From NCBI GenBank assembly GCA_005518205.2, contig RFFC02000025.1, positions 53,544 to 117,543 of the forward strand: a stretch of 64,000 nt of DNA, read 5' to 3'. The number at the start of each line of letters is the position of its first letter. Positions within the stretch are counted from its first letter, which is position 1. Source of the stretch: Hormoscilla sp. GUM202. Its GTDB lineage: Bacteria > Cyanobacteriota > Cyanobacteriia > Cyanobacteriales > Desertifilaceae. This document shows positions 51,010 through 58,505 of the stretch, piece after piece. The notes beneath the pieces are model-generated. The model ran no database searches. It saw nothing but the letters and a program-made list of their open reading frames with translations, and was not told where the DNA came from. The position numbers were made by a program, and so were the translations under genes.

Positions 51010-51253
51010 TTGCTAAGTCCTCTATCAGTTCCGCCTCAGTTAGCCTAAACGTATCAACGCCATAATCTGCTAACTTACTCAAAAATACGACACGCGGCAC
51101 CCCTGCCATATTAGCAGCTACCCCGTCAGATAGTTTACCTAATTCATAGAGTTTAACAGCAGAAGCAAGGCGCATTTCATCCCCTAGCTGTTTGGGTGTC
51201 AGATGCAGTGCCGACAATACCTCTTCTGGTAAGGTCATAGTAATTTCACTCAT
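51002..51253 (-). CDS. UPF0175 family antitoxin
   Basis: The 83-residue protein starts MSEITMTLPEEVLSALHLTP. The longer frame to 51316 overlaps the cobS 3' end, so 51253 is preferred. EMRLASAVKLYELGKLSDGV then AANMAGVPRVVFLSKLADYG fits the UPF0175 helix-turn-helix pattern, and FRLTEAELIEDLANA ends it. It overlaps the DUF3368 gene by eight bases and is transcribed first. Confidence 0.88.
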   Translation of the reverse strand: MSEITMTLPEEVLSALHLTPKQLGDEMRLASAVKLYELGKLSDGVAANMAGVPRVVFLSKLADYGVDTFRLTEAELIEDLANA

Positions 51254-51276
51254 TGGATAATGGGTCTCCTTCTTCC

Positions 51277-52029
51277 TTAAACCGTCAGTAAGCATAATAA
51301 CACAGCTTCTGTCCACTCTACGACTGCACCGTAGCTGTCCCCCGTATGTCCTCCCAATTTGTGATTAAACCAGGCCCCGACCAGAAAGGCGATCGCCCCT
51401 GCTTCCAGCGCTATCCCTATTGCTTCGGATAGCTTTTCTGGTGCCACGATCGCCTGCAGGCCGGTTAAACCCAGCAGCAAAACCAACATGGGGACGACAT
51501 CCCCAACGGAACGAATTGCTTTTTTATGAAAGGCGCCTTTACCCGTAGGTTTGAGGTAGCGATAGCGCAGAATTGCCAGCATCTGTCCCCAACGTCCCCA
51601 ACCCGCGACCATCATTAATGCCAACCAGCGATCGGTCTCTATTTCCGTTAATGCGGCTGTTTTCAACAGGAGGATACTAGCGCAGGCGATCGCCCCAAAT
51701 GCTCCCGTGGCACTATCTGCCATCACCTGCAGACGCCGTTGGGGATCTGTTACCGCCAACCCATCTGCCGTATCCATCGCCCCATCCAAGTGCAGTCCTC
51801 CCGTTATCCCCACCCAGGCCACCACCACCAAAGCGCTACGACTCAAGACAGGCATTCCCAACATTGCTAAAAGCCCATCCAAAATGGCCAGTAAGCCACC
51901 AATTAATAGCCCGATCGCCGGTGCTAATTTAGCTACTCCCTGGAATTTCAGCGTCCAAGAACCTGGCACTGGCAGACAAGTATAGAAGGCGATCGCAGCT
52001 GCGATCGAGGCCATAAGCTTTGTCGCCAA
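51277..52029 (-). CDS. cobS: Adenosylcobinamide-GDP ribazoletransferase
   Basis: The 250-residue membrane enzyme joins adenosylcobinamide-GDP and alpha-ribazole in the last steps of cobalamin (or pseudocobalamin) synthesis. Recognised features are FYTCLPVPGSWTLKFQGVAK, the Asp-rich motif GGLHLDGAMDTADGLAVTDP, MADSATGAFGAIACASILLL, and GAWFNHKLGGHTGDSYGAVV near the C-terminus. Several hydrophobic helices fit CobS. Its length matches the family. The last part overlaps the region duplicated at 50.4-50.5 kb. Confidence 0.95.
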   Translation of the reverse strand: MATKLMASIAAAIAFYTCLPVPGSWTLKFQGVAKLAPAIGLLIGGLLAILDGLLAMLGMPVLSRSALVVVAWVGITGGLHLDGAMDTADGLAVTDPQRRLQVMADSATGAFGAIACASILLLKTAALTEIETDRWLALMMVAGWGRWGQMLAILRYRYLKPTGKGAFHKKAIRSVGDVVPMLVLLLGLTGLQAIVAPEKLSEAIGIALEAGAIAFLVGAWFNHKLGGHTGDSYGAVVEWTEAVLLCLLTV

Positions 52030-52245
52030 AATTGATCCTCCAAATGTTAGTTATCAGATTTGCCATCTGTGTACCAAGACATAGGTTCCGGAAACAGCCC
52101 CACTATGGGCTATTTCGTCTCAATGCCAGATAATTTATACATGGAAACTCAATCGGGATCGGCAAGCTTTGGGAGCAGATTTAAATGATTGAGTTGAATA
52201 AGATTATAAGCTGAAGAGGTCCGATGTAGCAGAAAAATAGGAGAT

Positions 52246-53631
52246 ATGTCACAAATACTGAGGCAAGGTGTCACGATCGCAGGAGTGGCCACAGCAGTTG
52301 TCCCGGAACAGGGTAGTATAGGCATTGTGCGGGTGTCCGGACCAGAGGCGATCGCCATTGCCCGCACCCTCTTCCACGCACCGGGAAAACAAGCTTGGGA
52401 AACTCACCGCATCCTCTATGGTTACCTGCGCCATCCCCAGACGAGACAGCTGGTAGACGAAGCCTTGTTACTAATTATGAAGGCTCCGAGATCCTATACC
52501 CGGGAAGATGCGATCGAATTCCACTGTCACGGTGGCATGATAGTGGTACAGCAAGTCTTGCAACTGTGTTTAGAACAGGGGGCCCAACTGGCGCAACCGG
52601 GAGAATTCACCCTGAGAGCATTTTTGCACGGACGCCTGGATTTAACTCAAGCCGAGAGTATAGCTGACTTAGTGGGGGCCCGATCTCCCGAGGCGGCCCA
52701 AAGAGCTTTAGCTGGTAGCATGGGTAAATTAGCCCAACCCATCCGGAAATTACGGAGTCGCTGTTTGGATATTCTCGCTCAAATAGAAGCCCGGATAGAT
52801 TTTGACGAAGATTTACCGCCCTTGGATGAAGCAGCGGTAATTGCTAGCATTGAGGAGATGGTAGCAGAGTTAACCGATATTCTCGCAACAGCAGATCGAG
52901 GGGAATTATTGCGCAAAGGGCTCAAGGTTGCTATTGTCGGACGCCCCAATGTGGGAAAATCTAGTTTGTTGAATGCTTGGAGTCGGAGCGATCGGGCGAT
53001 CGTCACCGACTTGCCCGGTACTACCCGGGATGTGGTAGAATCTCAGCTAGTAGTGCGGGGAATTCCCGTGCAAGTGCTGGATACAGCCGGGATCAGGGAT
53101 ACAACAGATCGGGTGGAGAAAATCGGCGTGGAACGATCGTGCATCGCCGCCAAAACAGCCGATCTAGTCTTGCTCACCATAGACGCGGAAGCGGGATGGA
53201 CGCCAGAGGATGAGGTAGTCTACTCCCAGGTAGGCGATCGACCTTTAATTCTGGTCATCAACAAAATTGACCTGGTAGAAACAATTGATAAATTATCCTA
53301 CCCCAAGACTATTACTCGCGCAGTAGCCACCGCCGCCACCCATAATCAGGGAATTGCCGATTTAGAACAAGCGATCTCGGAAGCTGTTAATGCTGGTAAT
53401 ATCAAAGCAGCTAACTTAGATTTCGCCATTAATCAACGCCAAGAAGCTGCCTTGAATAAAGGTAAAACTTCCTTGCAACAAGTCAAAGCTACCATAGCAG
53501 AGCAATTACCGCTAGATTTTTGGACCATTGACTTACGAGGGGCAATTCACGCCCTCTCAGAAGTGACCGGTGAAGAAGTAACTGAATCTATGCTCGATCG
53601 TATCTTTAGTCGGTTTTGTATTGGCAAATAG
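52246..53631 (+). CDS. mnmE: tRNA modification GTPase MnmE
   Basis: The 461-residue protein begins with the folate-binding N-terminal domain (IVRVSGPEAIAIARTLF, YGYLRHPQTRQLVDEALLLI, EFHCHGGMIVVQQVLQLCLE). A helical domain follows, into which the G domain is inserted: GRPNVGKSSLLNAWSRSDRA, DLPGTTRD, LDTAGIRDTTDRVEKIG, INKIDLVE. The C-terminus ends MLDRIFSRFCIGK with the conserved Cys. With MnmG it modifies the wobble uridine of certain tRNAs (cmnm5U). An AGGAG site before the ATG supports the start. Confidence 0.97.
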   Translation: MSQILRQGVTIAGVATAVVPEQGSIGIVRVSGPEAIAIARTLFHAPGKQAWETHRILYGYLRHPQTRQLVDEALLLIMKAPRSYTREDAIEFHCHGGMIVVQQVLQLCLEQGAQLAQPGEFTLRAFLHGRLDLTQAESIADLVGARSPEAAQRALAGSMGKLAQPIRKLRSRCLDILAQIEARIDFDEDLPPLDEAAVIASIEEMVAELTDILATADRGELLRKGLKVAIVGRPNVGKSSLLNAWSRSDRAIVTDLPGTTRDVVESQLVVRGIPVQVLDTAGIRDTTDRVEKIGVERSCIAAKTADLVLLTIDAEAGWTPEDEVVYSQVGDRPLILVINKIDLVETIDKLSYPKTITRAVATAATHNQGIADLEQAISEAVNAGNIKAANLDFAINQRQEAALNKGKTSLQQVKATIAEQLPLDFWTIDLRGAIHALSEVTGEEVTESMLDRIFSRFCIGK

Positions 53632-53683
53632 CTCCCTGACCCTAGCTATCTGAATCTATGCTCGCTAGTGATGAGGCAAGCTC

Positions 53684-54286
53684 GTGAACAAGCAACGATC
53701 GGGTAAAGTTAGTGAATCCCCCGACAATCAATCGATCAGAAAGAAGTATGAAAGATACAGCGTCACGGGATTTTATCAGCAATTTGGGGATGATTACAGG
53801 AATCCTCACGAACCTGCGATTAACAGGATGATTCAACTAGCTGTCCAGAAATGGCCGCTGGATTTACAGAAGGTATTAGACTTAGCTTGTGGCAGCGGGG
53901 AAGTAACATTAGCGCTGCATAACTTGGGATATGATAACATAGATGGCATCGATCCTTACACATATAATGCTTATTGGCAACGCACCGGAAAAAAAGCAGA
54001 AACATACAGTTTTGAAGATATTGGCACTGGGATGCTTTGGGGGAGGTATTATAGTTTAATTATTTGTAGCTTTGCTTTGCATTTGCTGAGTGCATCCCGT
54101 CTCCCTATAGTAGCATATCACCTGAGTACGATCGCCGATTCTCTAGTGATTATCACCCCTCACAAGCGCCCTCACTTGCAACCGGAATGGGGATGGCAGT
54201 ACCGCGATGAACTGGTCCTAGACTCCGTGCGATCGCGCTTTTATGTCAGCAGTCAGCGTCATGTAGATCCCGAAGCATGTAAGTAG
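53684..54286 (+). CDS. Class I SAM-dependent methyltransferase
   Basis: The 200-residue protein has the Rossmann motif I VLDLACGSGEVTLALHNLG, then NIDGIDPYTYNAYW (motif II acidic) and YYSLIICSFALHLLSASRLP (motif IV). This fits a small-molecule methyltransferase. The substrate is unknown. The start is a GTG after GAGGCAAGCTC. It lies 52 bases after mnmE on the same strand and may be co-transcribed. The C-terminus is close to the window's HK remnant, and no truncation is obvious. Confidence 0.85.
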   Translation: MNKQRSGKVSESPDNQSIRKKYERYSVTGFYQQFGDDYRNPHEPAINRMIQLAVQKWPLDLQKVLDLACGSGEVTLALHNLGYDNIDGIDPYTYNAYWQRTGKKAETYSFEDIGTGMLWGRYYSLIICSFALHLLSASRLPIVAYHLSTIADSLVIITPHKRPHLQPEWGWQYRDELVLDSVRSRFYVSSQRHVDPEACK

Positions 54287-54341
54287 TTCTCCGTTCGAGA
54301 TTGCTTCGTGCCATGAAAACACCTCAATCGCATCAAAAGCC

Positions 54342-54509
54342 ATGTTTCAACGCCTGCACTCTGCCCAGGACTATCCAGGTACTGGTATGGGTTTAGCTAT
54401 CTGCAAGCAGATTGTGGAAATCCACGGTGGAAGGATCTGGGCCTCTTCTCAGCTAGGACTAGGCACGAGCTTTTACTTTACCATTCCCTGGCAGCCTGGA
54501 AAAAGATGA
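54342..54509 (+). pseudogene. Histidine-kinase C-terminal fragment
   Basis: A 55-codon frame reads MFQRLHSAQDYPGTGMGLAI, CKQIVEIHGGRIWASSQLGL and GTSFYFTIPWQ. These are the G1/G2 (GTGMGLAI) boxes and end of a HATPase_c domain, typical of phytochrome-like or hybrid kinases. The sensor, dimerisation domain and N-box are absent upstream, so this is a leftover fragment. Confidence 0.85.
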
Positions 54510-54620
54510 TTCATTGCAGCTGAACAATTAGATCCTGCTTTTAATTGGTAAATTGTCAGTGGTTAGTAGTGGTAGGTTACTGGAAAACCAACAACTGACA
54601 ACCAACAATTGACAACCGAT
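54510..54620. other. Spacer
   Basis: Contains the AACCAACAACTGACAACCAA then CAATTGACAACC direct repeat. No gene. Confidence 0.4.
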
Positions 54621-55076
54621 TTATTCATCTGTAGATTGAGCGTGAAGATTAAAGGCGTAATCTCGATAACGTTCCAAATCTGCCTGGAGGGTGGATTCTA
54701 CAATTTGACCCAGAAACAGGTTATCCATCACTGGACCGAGAATGCCAGGAATAGCGTAAGCAACGGTTAGCTTCACGATACTGCTGCCGTGACGGTCATA
54801 AAAACGCACGGCCCCTCGGTTAGGCAAGCCATTCACTGATTCCCACTGAATAATCTGCTGTGGCACTACCTTCACTATGCGAGACAACCAACTGAATTGG
54901 AAGGCCCCTGAAGCCAGTTTCCATTTGGATAACTCTCGATTCTCCTCTAGTATCTGAACCGAATCAATCCATTTCATCCAGCGGGGCATCTGTTCTATAT
55001 CAGACCAGAGGTGCCACGCTAACTCAATGGGAACCTCTACCTGTATTTGTACAGTATGTTCTAACCAATCTGCCAT
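54621..55076 (-). CDS. SRPBCC family protein (cyclase/dehydrase-like), crtQ-linked
   Basis: The 151-residue protein starts MADWLEHTVQIQVEVPIELA. The longer frame to 55199 contains atypical sequence and overlaps no ribosome site. The helix-grip fold pattern is clear: LAWHLWSDIEQMPRWMKWID, FSWLSRIVKVVPQQIIQWES and VKLTVAYAIPGILGPVMDNL. START/Bet v1-like proteins bind hydrophobic ligands. In cyanobacteria such a gene commonly follows crtQ, as here with a 132-base gap, so a carotenoid- or lipid-related role is plausible but unproven. Confidence 0.85.
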   Translation of the reverse strand: MADWLEHTVQIQVEVPIELAWHLWSDIEQMPRWMKWIDSVQILEENRELSKWKLASGAFQFSWLSRIVKVVPQQIIQWESVNGLPNRGAVRFYDRHGSSIVKLTVAYAIPGILGPVMDNLFLGQIVESTLQADLERYRDYAFNLHAQSTDE

Positions 55077-55208
55077 CTTGCTAATTGGGCGTTGCACAAC
55101 AACGGGATGATAAGGGTTGAAAATTTCCGTTCCCAGGCGGTCCCCAGGGAACGGAAATTCAAGACCATTGACTGCTATCATGCCAAAAATGTGCAACACG
55201 CTGCGCTG

Positions 55209-56648
55209 CTAATTGTTTATTGCTGCTAAAATTGCTTTTGCAGCTTGACGTCCGGAGAGAGTAGCACCTTCCATGCTGTCGATGTAGTCTTGCTGGGTGT
55301 AGCTACCGGCCAGGAAAAAGTTAGCTACTGGGGTTTGCTGCGGTGGCCGATAGGGATCCATGCCAGGAGCTTCCCGGTAAAGAGATTGAGCAAGCTTGAC
55401 TACCGTATACCAAGTCATGTTTAATTCCCGTGCGGAAGAGAATAGATCCTGGACTTGCTCGAGCACATGCTGGGCGATCGCCTCATTACTCTGTTTGATA
55501 AACGGATCTCCGGGCGTCAAGACCAGCTGCAACAGAGAACCTTGCCCCGGACGATAATAATCTTTGGGGCTAGCTAAGGCCAAGTCCGCAAAACAGGAGA
55601 AGTCCGCATCCGGAGTATAAAGCAAATTATCCATGCCTGCGGCCTCGCGAAGTTGCTGGCGCTTTTCTGCGTCATGCAACTCCGTCACCCAACCATCAAA
55701 CCTCAGCTGCACTGTGGCGACTGGCACCGTGTCTAGTTTATAGATATGGTCAAAGGAAGGCCATTTGCGCCATGAAGGGGGCAAAAGTCGCTGAGTGCCG
55801 GGGACATCCCCCGCACAGACATAGACATCAGCAGTTATAGTTTCTTCTGTCTCCCCTTGAGCAACCACAAGACCAGTTACCTTAGTAAGTCCATCCTCTT
55901 CAGCAAACAGAATTTCCCGGACCCGGCGGCGGGTGTAGATTTTCGTGCCTCGCGCTTCCAGATAGTTCAATATCGGTTTGTGCAGGTATTCATCGGGGGA
56001 ACCTGCCAGCATCCGCAATACCGACGCTTCGCTTTTTGCCGCAAATAGCTGGAAGATCGTCAGCATGCAACGGGCCGAAATATTTTCCGTGTCGATGAAA
56101 CCCAGCGCATAGGCGATCGGGTTCCACATCCGCTTCAGGCTACCGGACGATCCCCCTTGCTTGCGGAACCAGTCAGCAAAGCTGAGGCGATCCAAATCCC
56201 GGATCGTTTTCATCGCTCCAGTAAAGTCTACCAAACCCCGCACGATCGGGCTAGTCCCCAGAGCGATCGCATTTTGCAGCTTATCGAGTAATGACAGCTG
56301 AGACGTGGTAAAAAATGCCTTAAGCCCGTTAAAAGGCGCACCTGTAAAGAAGCGAAAATCCAATGCGCCTATTTTACCTCCCCGGTTAACGAAGGTATGG
56401 ATATGTTCTTTCAGAAGCAGATTTTCCAATGCCCCCACCTTCTGCATCAGATCGAATAGCTGATAGTAGCAACCGAAGAATACATGTAAACCCATTTCCA
56501 CATGGTTCCCCGACTCATCAACCCAGCTACCTACCTTCCCCCCCACAAAGGGACGAGATTCAAATATTTCCACTTCATGGCCGGCATCTGCTAATTCTAC
56601 CGCCGTCGCCATGCCTGCTAGTCCTGCCCCTACTATTGCCACCCGCAT
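55209..56648 (-). CDS. crtQ: 9,9'-di-cis-zeta-carotene desaturase
   Basis: The 479-residue FAD enzyme starts MRVAIVGAGLAGMATAVELA with a dinucleotide-binding GxGxxG and DAGHEVEIFESRPFVGGKVG. It matches the plant-type zeta-carotene desaturase (CrtQ/ZDS) family of cyanobacteria: WVDESGNHVEMGLHVFFGCY, FADWFRKQGGSSGSLKRMWN, FIDTENISARCMLTIF, and C-terminal FFLAGSYTQQDYIDSMEGAT. It converts zeta-carotene to (neuro)lycopene at the membrane. The ATG at 56648 follows GGGAAAAG; the frame extending to 56705 is not family-like. Confidence 0.96.
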   Translation of the reverse strand: MRVAIVGAGLAGMATAVELADAGHEVEIFESRPFVGGKVGSWVDESGNHVEMGLHVFFGCYYQLFDLMQKVGALENLLLKEHIHTFVNRGGKIGALDFRFFTGAPFNGLKAFFTTSQLSLLDKLQNAIALGTSPIVRGLVDFTGAMKTIRDLDRLSFADWFRKQGGSSGSLKRMWNPIAYALGFIDTENISARCMLTIFQLFAAKSEASVLRMLAGSPDEYLHKPILNYLEARGTKIYTRRRVREILFAEEDGLTKVTGLVVAQGETEETITADVYVCAGDVPGTQRLLPPSWRKWPSFDHIYKLDTVPVATVQLRFDGWVTELHDAEKRQQLREAAGMDNLLYTPDADFSCFADLALASPKDYYRPGQGSLLQLVLTPGDPFIKQSNEAIAQHVLEQVQDLFSSARELNMTWYTVVKLAQSLYREAPGMDPYRPPQQTPVANFFLAGSYTQQDYIDSMEGATLSGRQAAKAILAAINN

Positions 56649-56784
56649 GTTCTTTTCCCTATCTATTTCCTTGCCTATATTCTGACATCTGCTCAGCCCT
56701 AGCACTGCTTGCGCTTTTTCTCAAGAAATTTATTTTCATTCTTTTCCGCCTCCAAAAGCGCCTATCATACCCAACAAGAGGGTA
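56649..56784. other. crtQ upstream region
   Basis: AT- and C-rich spacer that should include the crtQ promoter. No clear box was identified. Confidence 0.4.
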
Positions 56785-56905
56785 TATAGCAAGCCGTGCC
56801 AGAGTTGTGCAACTGAGTTAATTTAAATGAAATCCTTACCAGGCAAGAGTTGGCGCCGCGTTCGCACCTGCCGAAAATTTACACAAATGATTTAGGTTCG
56901 CTATA
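56785..56905. mobile_element. MITE-like element with TATAG ends, copy 2
   Basis: The 121-bp element runs from TATAGCAAGCCGTGCCAGAG to ATGATTTAGGTTCGCTATA and aligns with 42554-42671, including GAGTTGTGCAACTG, GGCGCCGC/GCGCCGC and ACACAAATGATTTAG. It is flanked by TAT bases as in TA-targeting elements. It is non-coding. Confidence 0.7.
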
Positions 56906-56910
56906 TTATT

Positions 56911-57382
56911 TCAGGAAATCACCATTGCCATTTGTCTTCCCCTTTTAATTCTCTCTAGATATTGCCTACTTATTTTACCGTATGGACCGCGTTCCAGATA
57001 GATTTTGCGCAAGTTCGATATCTCCTGCTGTGCTCTTGTCCCAGGGGACTCGTGATATCTTTTGCGTGCCGAGTCCTTCAGGACTCGGCACGCAAAAGAT
57101 ATCAAACACAGGAGATATCGCCGAAACATTTTCACATACAGCAAGGGAATCTGTTTCCCATCCACCCTCTCCTGCGGCAATTAGAATGCGTGTGGGATTT
57201 TCGCCGCCAGCGATCTCACTTGTGAAAGGAACAACTATAACAGAGTCGCTCAACTCATCTCTGGTATTCATAGAAACCACAACTACCGGGCGTTTTTTTG
57301 TGTCACCCAGCTGACGTAATGCTCTCGATAGGTATATTTCACCTTGGCGGGGATAGCTTCCACTTGTTTGATTAGAGTCCAT
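56911..57382 (-). pseudogene. MazF/PemK-type toxin disrupted by a palindromic element
   Basis: The N-terminal part has the MazF pattern: PRQGEIYLSRALRQLGDTKK, RPVVVVSMNTRDELSDSVIV then VPFTSEIAGGENPTRI. After ENVSAI a 97-bp insertion (one GATATC copy plus element) breaks the frame. Skipping it restores SNLRKIYLERGPYGKISRQY and LERIKRGRQMAMVIS, a proper C-terminus with stop at 56911-56913. Unexcised, the product ends SPVFDIFCVPSPEGLG... with a false tail, so the toxin is probably dead. Confidence 0.85.
57017..57119. mobile_element. Palindromic element in mazF-like gene with nested perfect hairpin
   Basis: Outer ends are CGATATCTCCTG and CAGGAGATATCG, with the core GTGCTCTTGTCCCAGGGGAC also found at 60366-60418. 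Nested inside (57053-57104) is a perfect 52-bp inverted repeat: 24-bp arms TGATATCTTTTGCGTGCCGA-GTCC around TTCA. GATATC occurs at both edges, a possible target duplication. No ORF. Confidence 0.75.
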
Positions 57383-57720
57383 CAGCGTTCCACACTTCTT
57401 CTATCTGATCTTCTACAAACTCTAACCACTCTTGTTCATCTTCAATGTCTGACTTCGGGCGATTTTCGTAAAATGAACGCACTTGTTCTTCTATTTGTTT
57501 AACATACCACAACTACAATCCAGCAGCGCTCTGTGATTTGGTCGATTGGGTGCATCCCACTTTCGCAAGGGCTCAGCATTCGGAGAGTCTATCTGTAAAC
57601 TTATGTCATAATTTGCGCAAGAATGCCAGTCGCCCCTACAGCTATCTTTGCAAATCTGGGATGCACCCGGTCGATTTTCTCTAGAATTTCCCTATCAACC
57701 TTGACTGATATTTGTTCTTT
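57372..57720 (-). pseudogene. Antitoxin partner of the mazF-like gene, disrupted by MITE B3
   Basis: The intact C-terminal piece (57372-57512, TTG as first start) reads VKQIEEQVRSFYENRPKSDI then EDEQEWLEFVEDQIEEVWNA, an acidic antitoxin tail overlapping the toxin start by 11 bases. Upstream of MITE B3, the N-terminal RHH-like sequence QISVKVDREILEKID is readable in a frame offset by one base from its ATG side. Element B3 separates the two. Both frameshift and insertion indicate decay. Confidence 0.7.
57548..57668. mobile_element. MITE-like element, GGGTGCATC family, copy B3
   Basis: The 121-bp element has ends GGGTGCATCCCA and TGGGATGCACCC and an 8-bp flanking direct repeat GGTCGATT (57540-57547, 57669-57676). 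It is inserted in the antitoxin of the mazF-like module. Confidence 0.82.
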
Positions 57721-57871
57721 TCGGTTAGCATGGCACCTTGTTTCATCTTCTCTTCTACATCCTCTCCTCTAATGACTAGCGTTCCACTGGCAATATCTTT
57801 CCGATCGCCCTCAAAGCTTCAAAGCTATCTTTCTCCCCACCATACCCTGCACGGCCCTAAACTGGCCCATT

Positions 57872-58198
57872 TTAAATCCTTTTTCTCAGGTTTTTGACTA
57901 ACTTAGGATAAAGTTTAGTTAATGTTTCCTGTTTCGGCTCATATTCTGCCAGTGAATCTTCGCTTGCTGATATTTCCGTCACTATCGCATCTGTGATATC
58001 TGGATAATATGCGCACCAATTGCTAATTGCATCCGCCACTTCCTGATTTGACGCCTTGTTAAAATCTGCCATCATGTCATCCAGTTCCCCTATCGCTTCA
58101 ACCACCTCAACCTCTTCAAATAATTCTGGTTGCCATTCAAATACTCGCAGAAACGCTGCAATAAATTCTTCATCTTCTGTCATTGCTAACTTCTCCAT
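57872..58198 (-). CDS. Unknown small acidic protein
   Basis: The 108-residue, strongly acidic, helical protein reads EEFIAAFLRVFEWQPELFEE, VEVVEAIGELDDMMADFNKA and ISNWCAYYPDITDAIVTEIS. I do not recognise the family. Two starts are possible: 58198 (GAGG four bases upstream) and 58183 (GGAG nine bases upstream). It lies beside a decayed toxin-antitoxin module, with no clear operon partner. No signal peptide or membrane segment. Confidence 0.6.
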   Translation of the reverse strand: MEKLAMTEDEEFIAAFLRVFEWQPELFEEVEVVEAIGELDDMMADFNKASNQEVADAISNWCAYYPDITDAIVTEISASEDSLAEYEPKQETLTKLYPKLVKNLRKRI

Positions 58199-58505
58199 TT
58201 TTCCTCATATTTTTTTCATTATTTCCTGGTTTGGACATAACATTCTCTAATTCTTTTTGCTCTCATATCACCCGATCTAGGGCCTACTGACAACTCACTA
58301 CTGACAAGCACCGCTCTAGTCATCAGTGTTATTATAGCATAACTAACGGGTCTCCTTGGGTTTTTGTGATAAGTAAAACTTATATATACGCCAAATCAAG
58401 CTAAAGCTTTTTTCTTGTCCTAAATTGTATCTCAGTATACAACTTACACTATAAACCCAGGAGAGCCTACTAACAACTGATGACTAGCAACCACAGATTA
58501 TAACA
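58199..58505. other. Intergenic region
   Basis: AT-rich spacer between two minus-strand genes. No gene, strong hairpin or repeat was recognised apart from short ACAACTGATGACTAGCAACC-type phrases. Confidence 0.5.
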
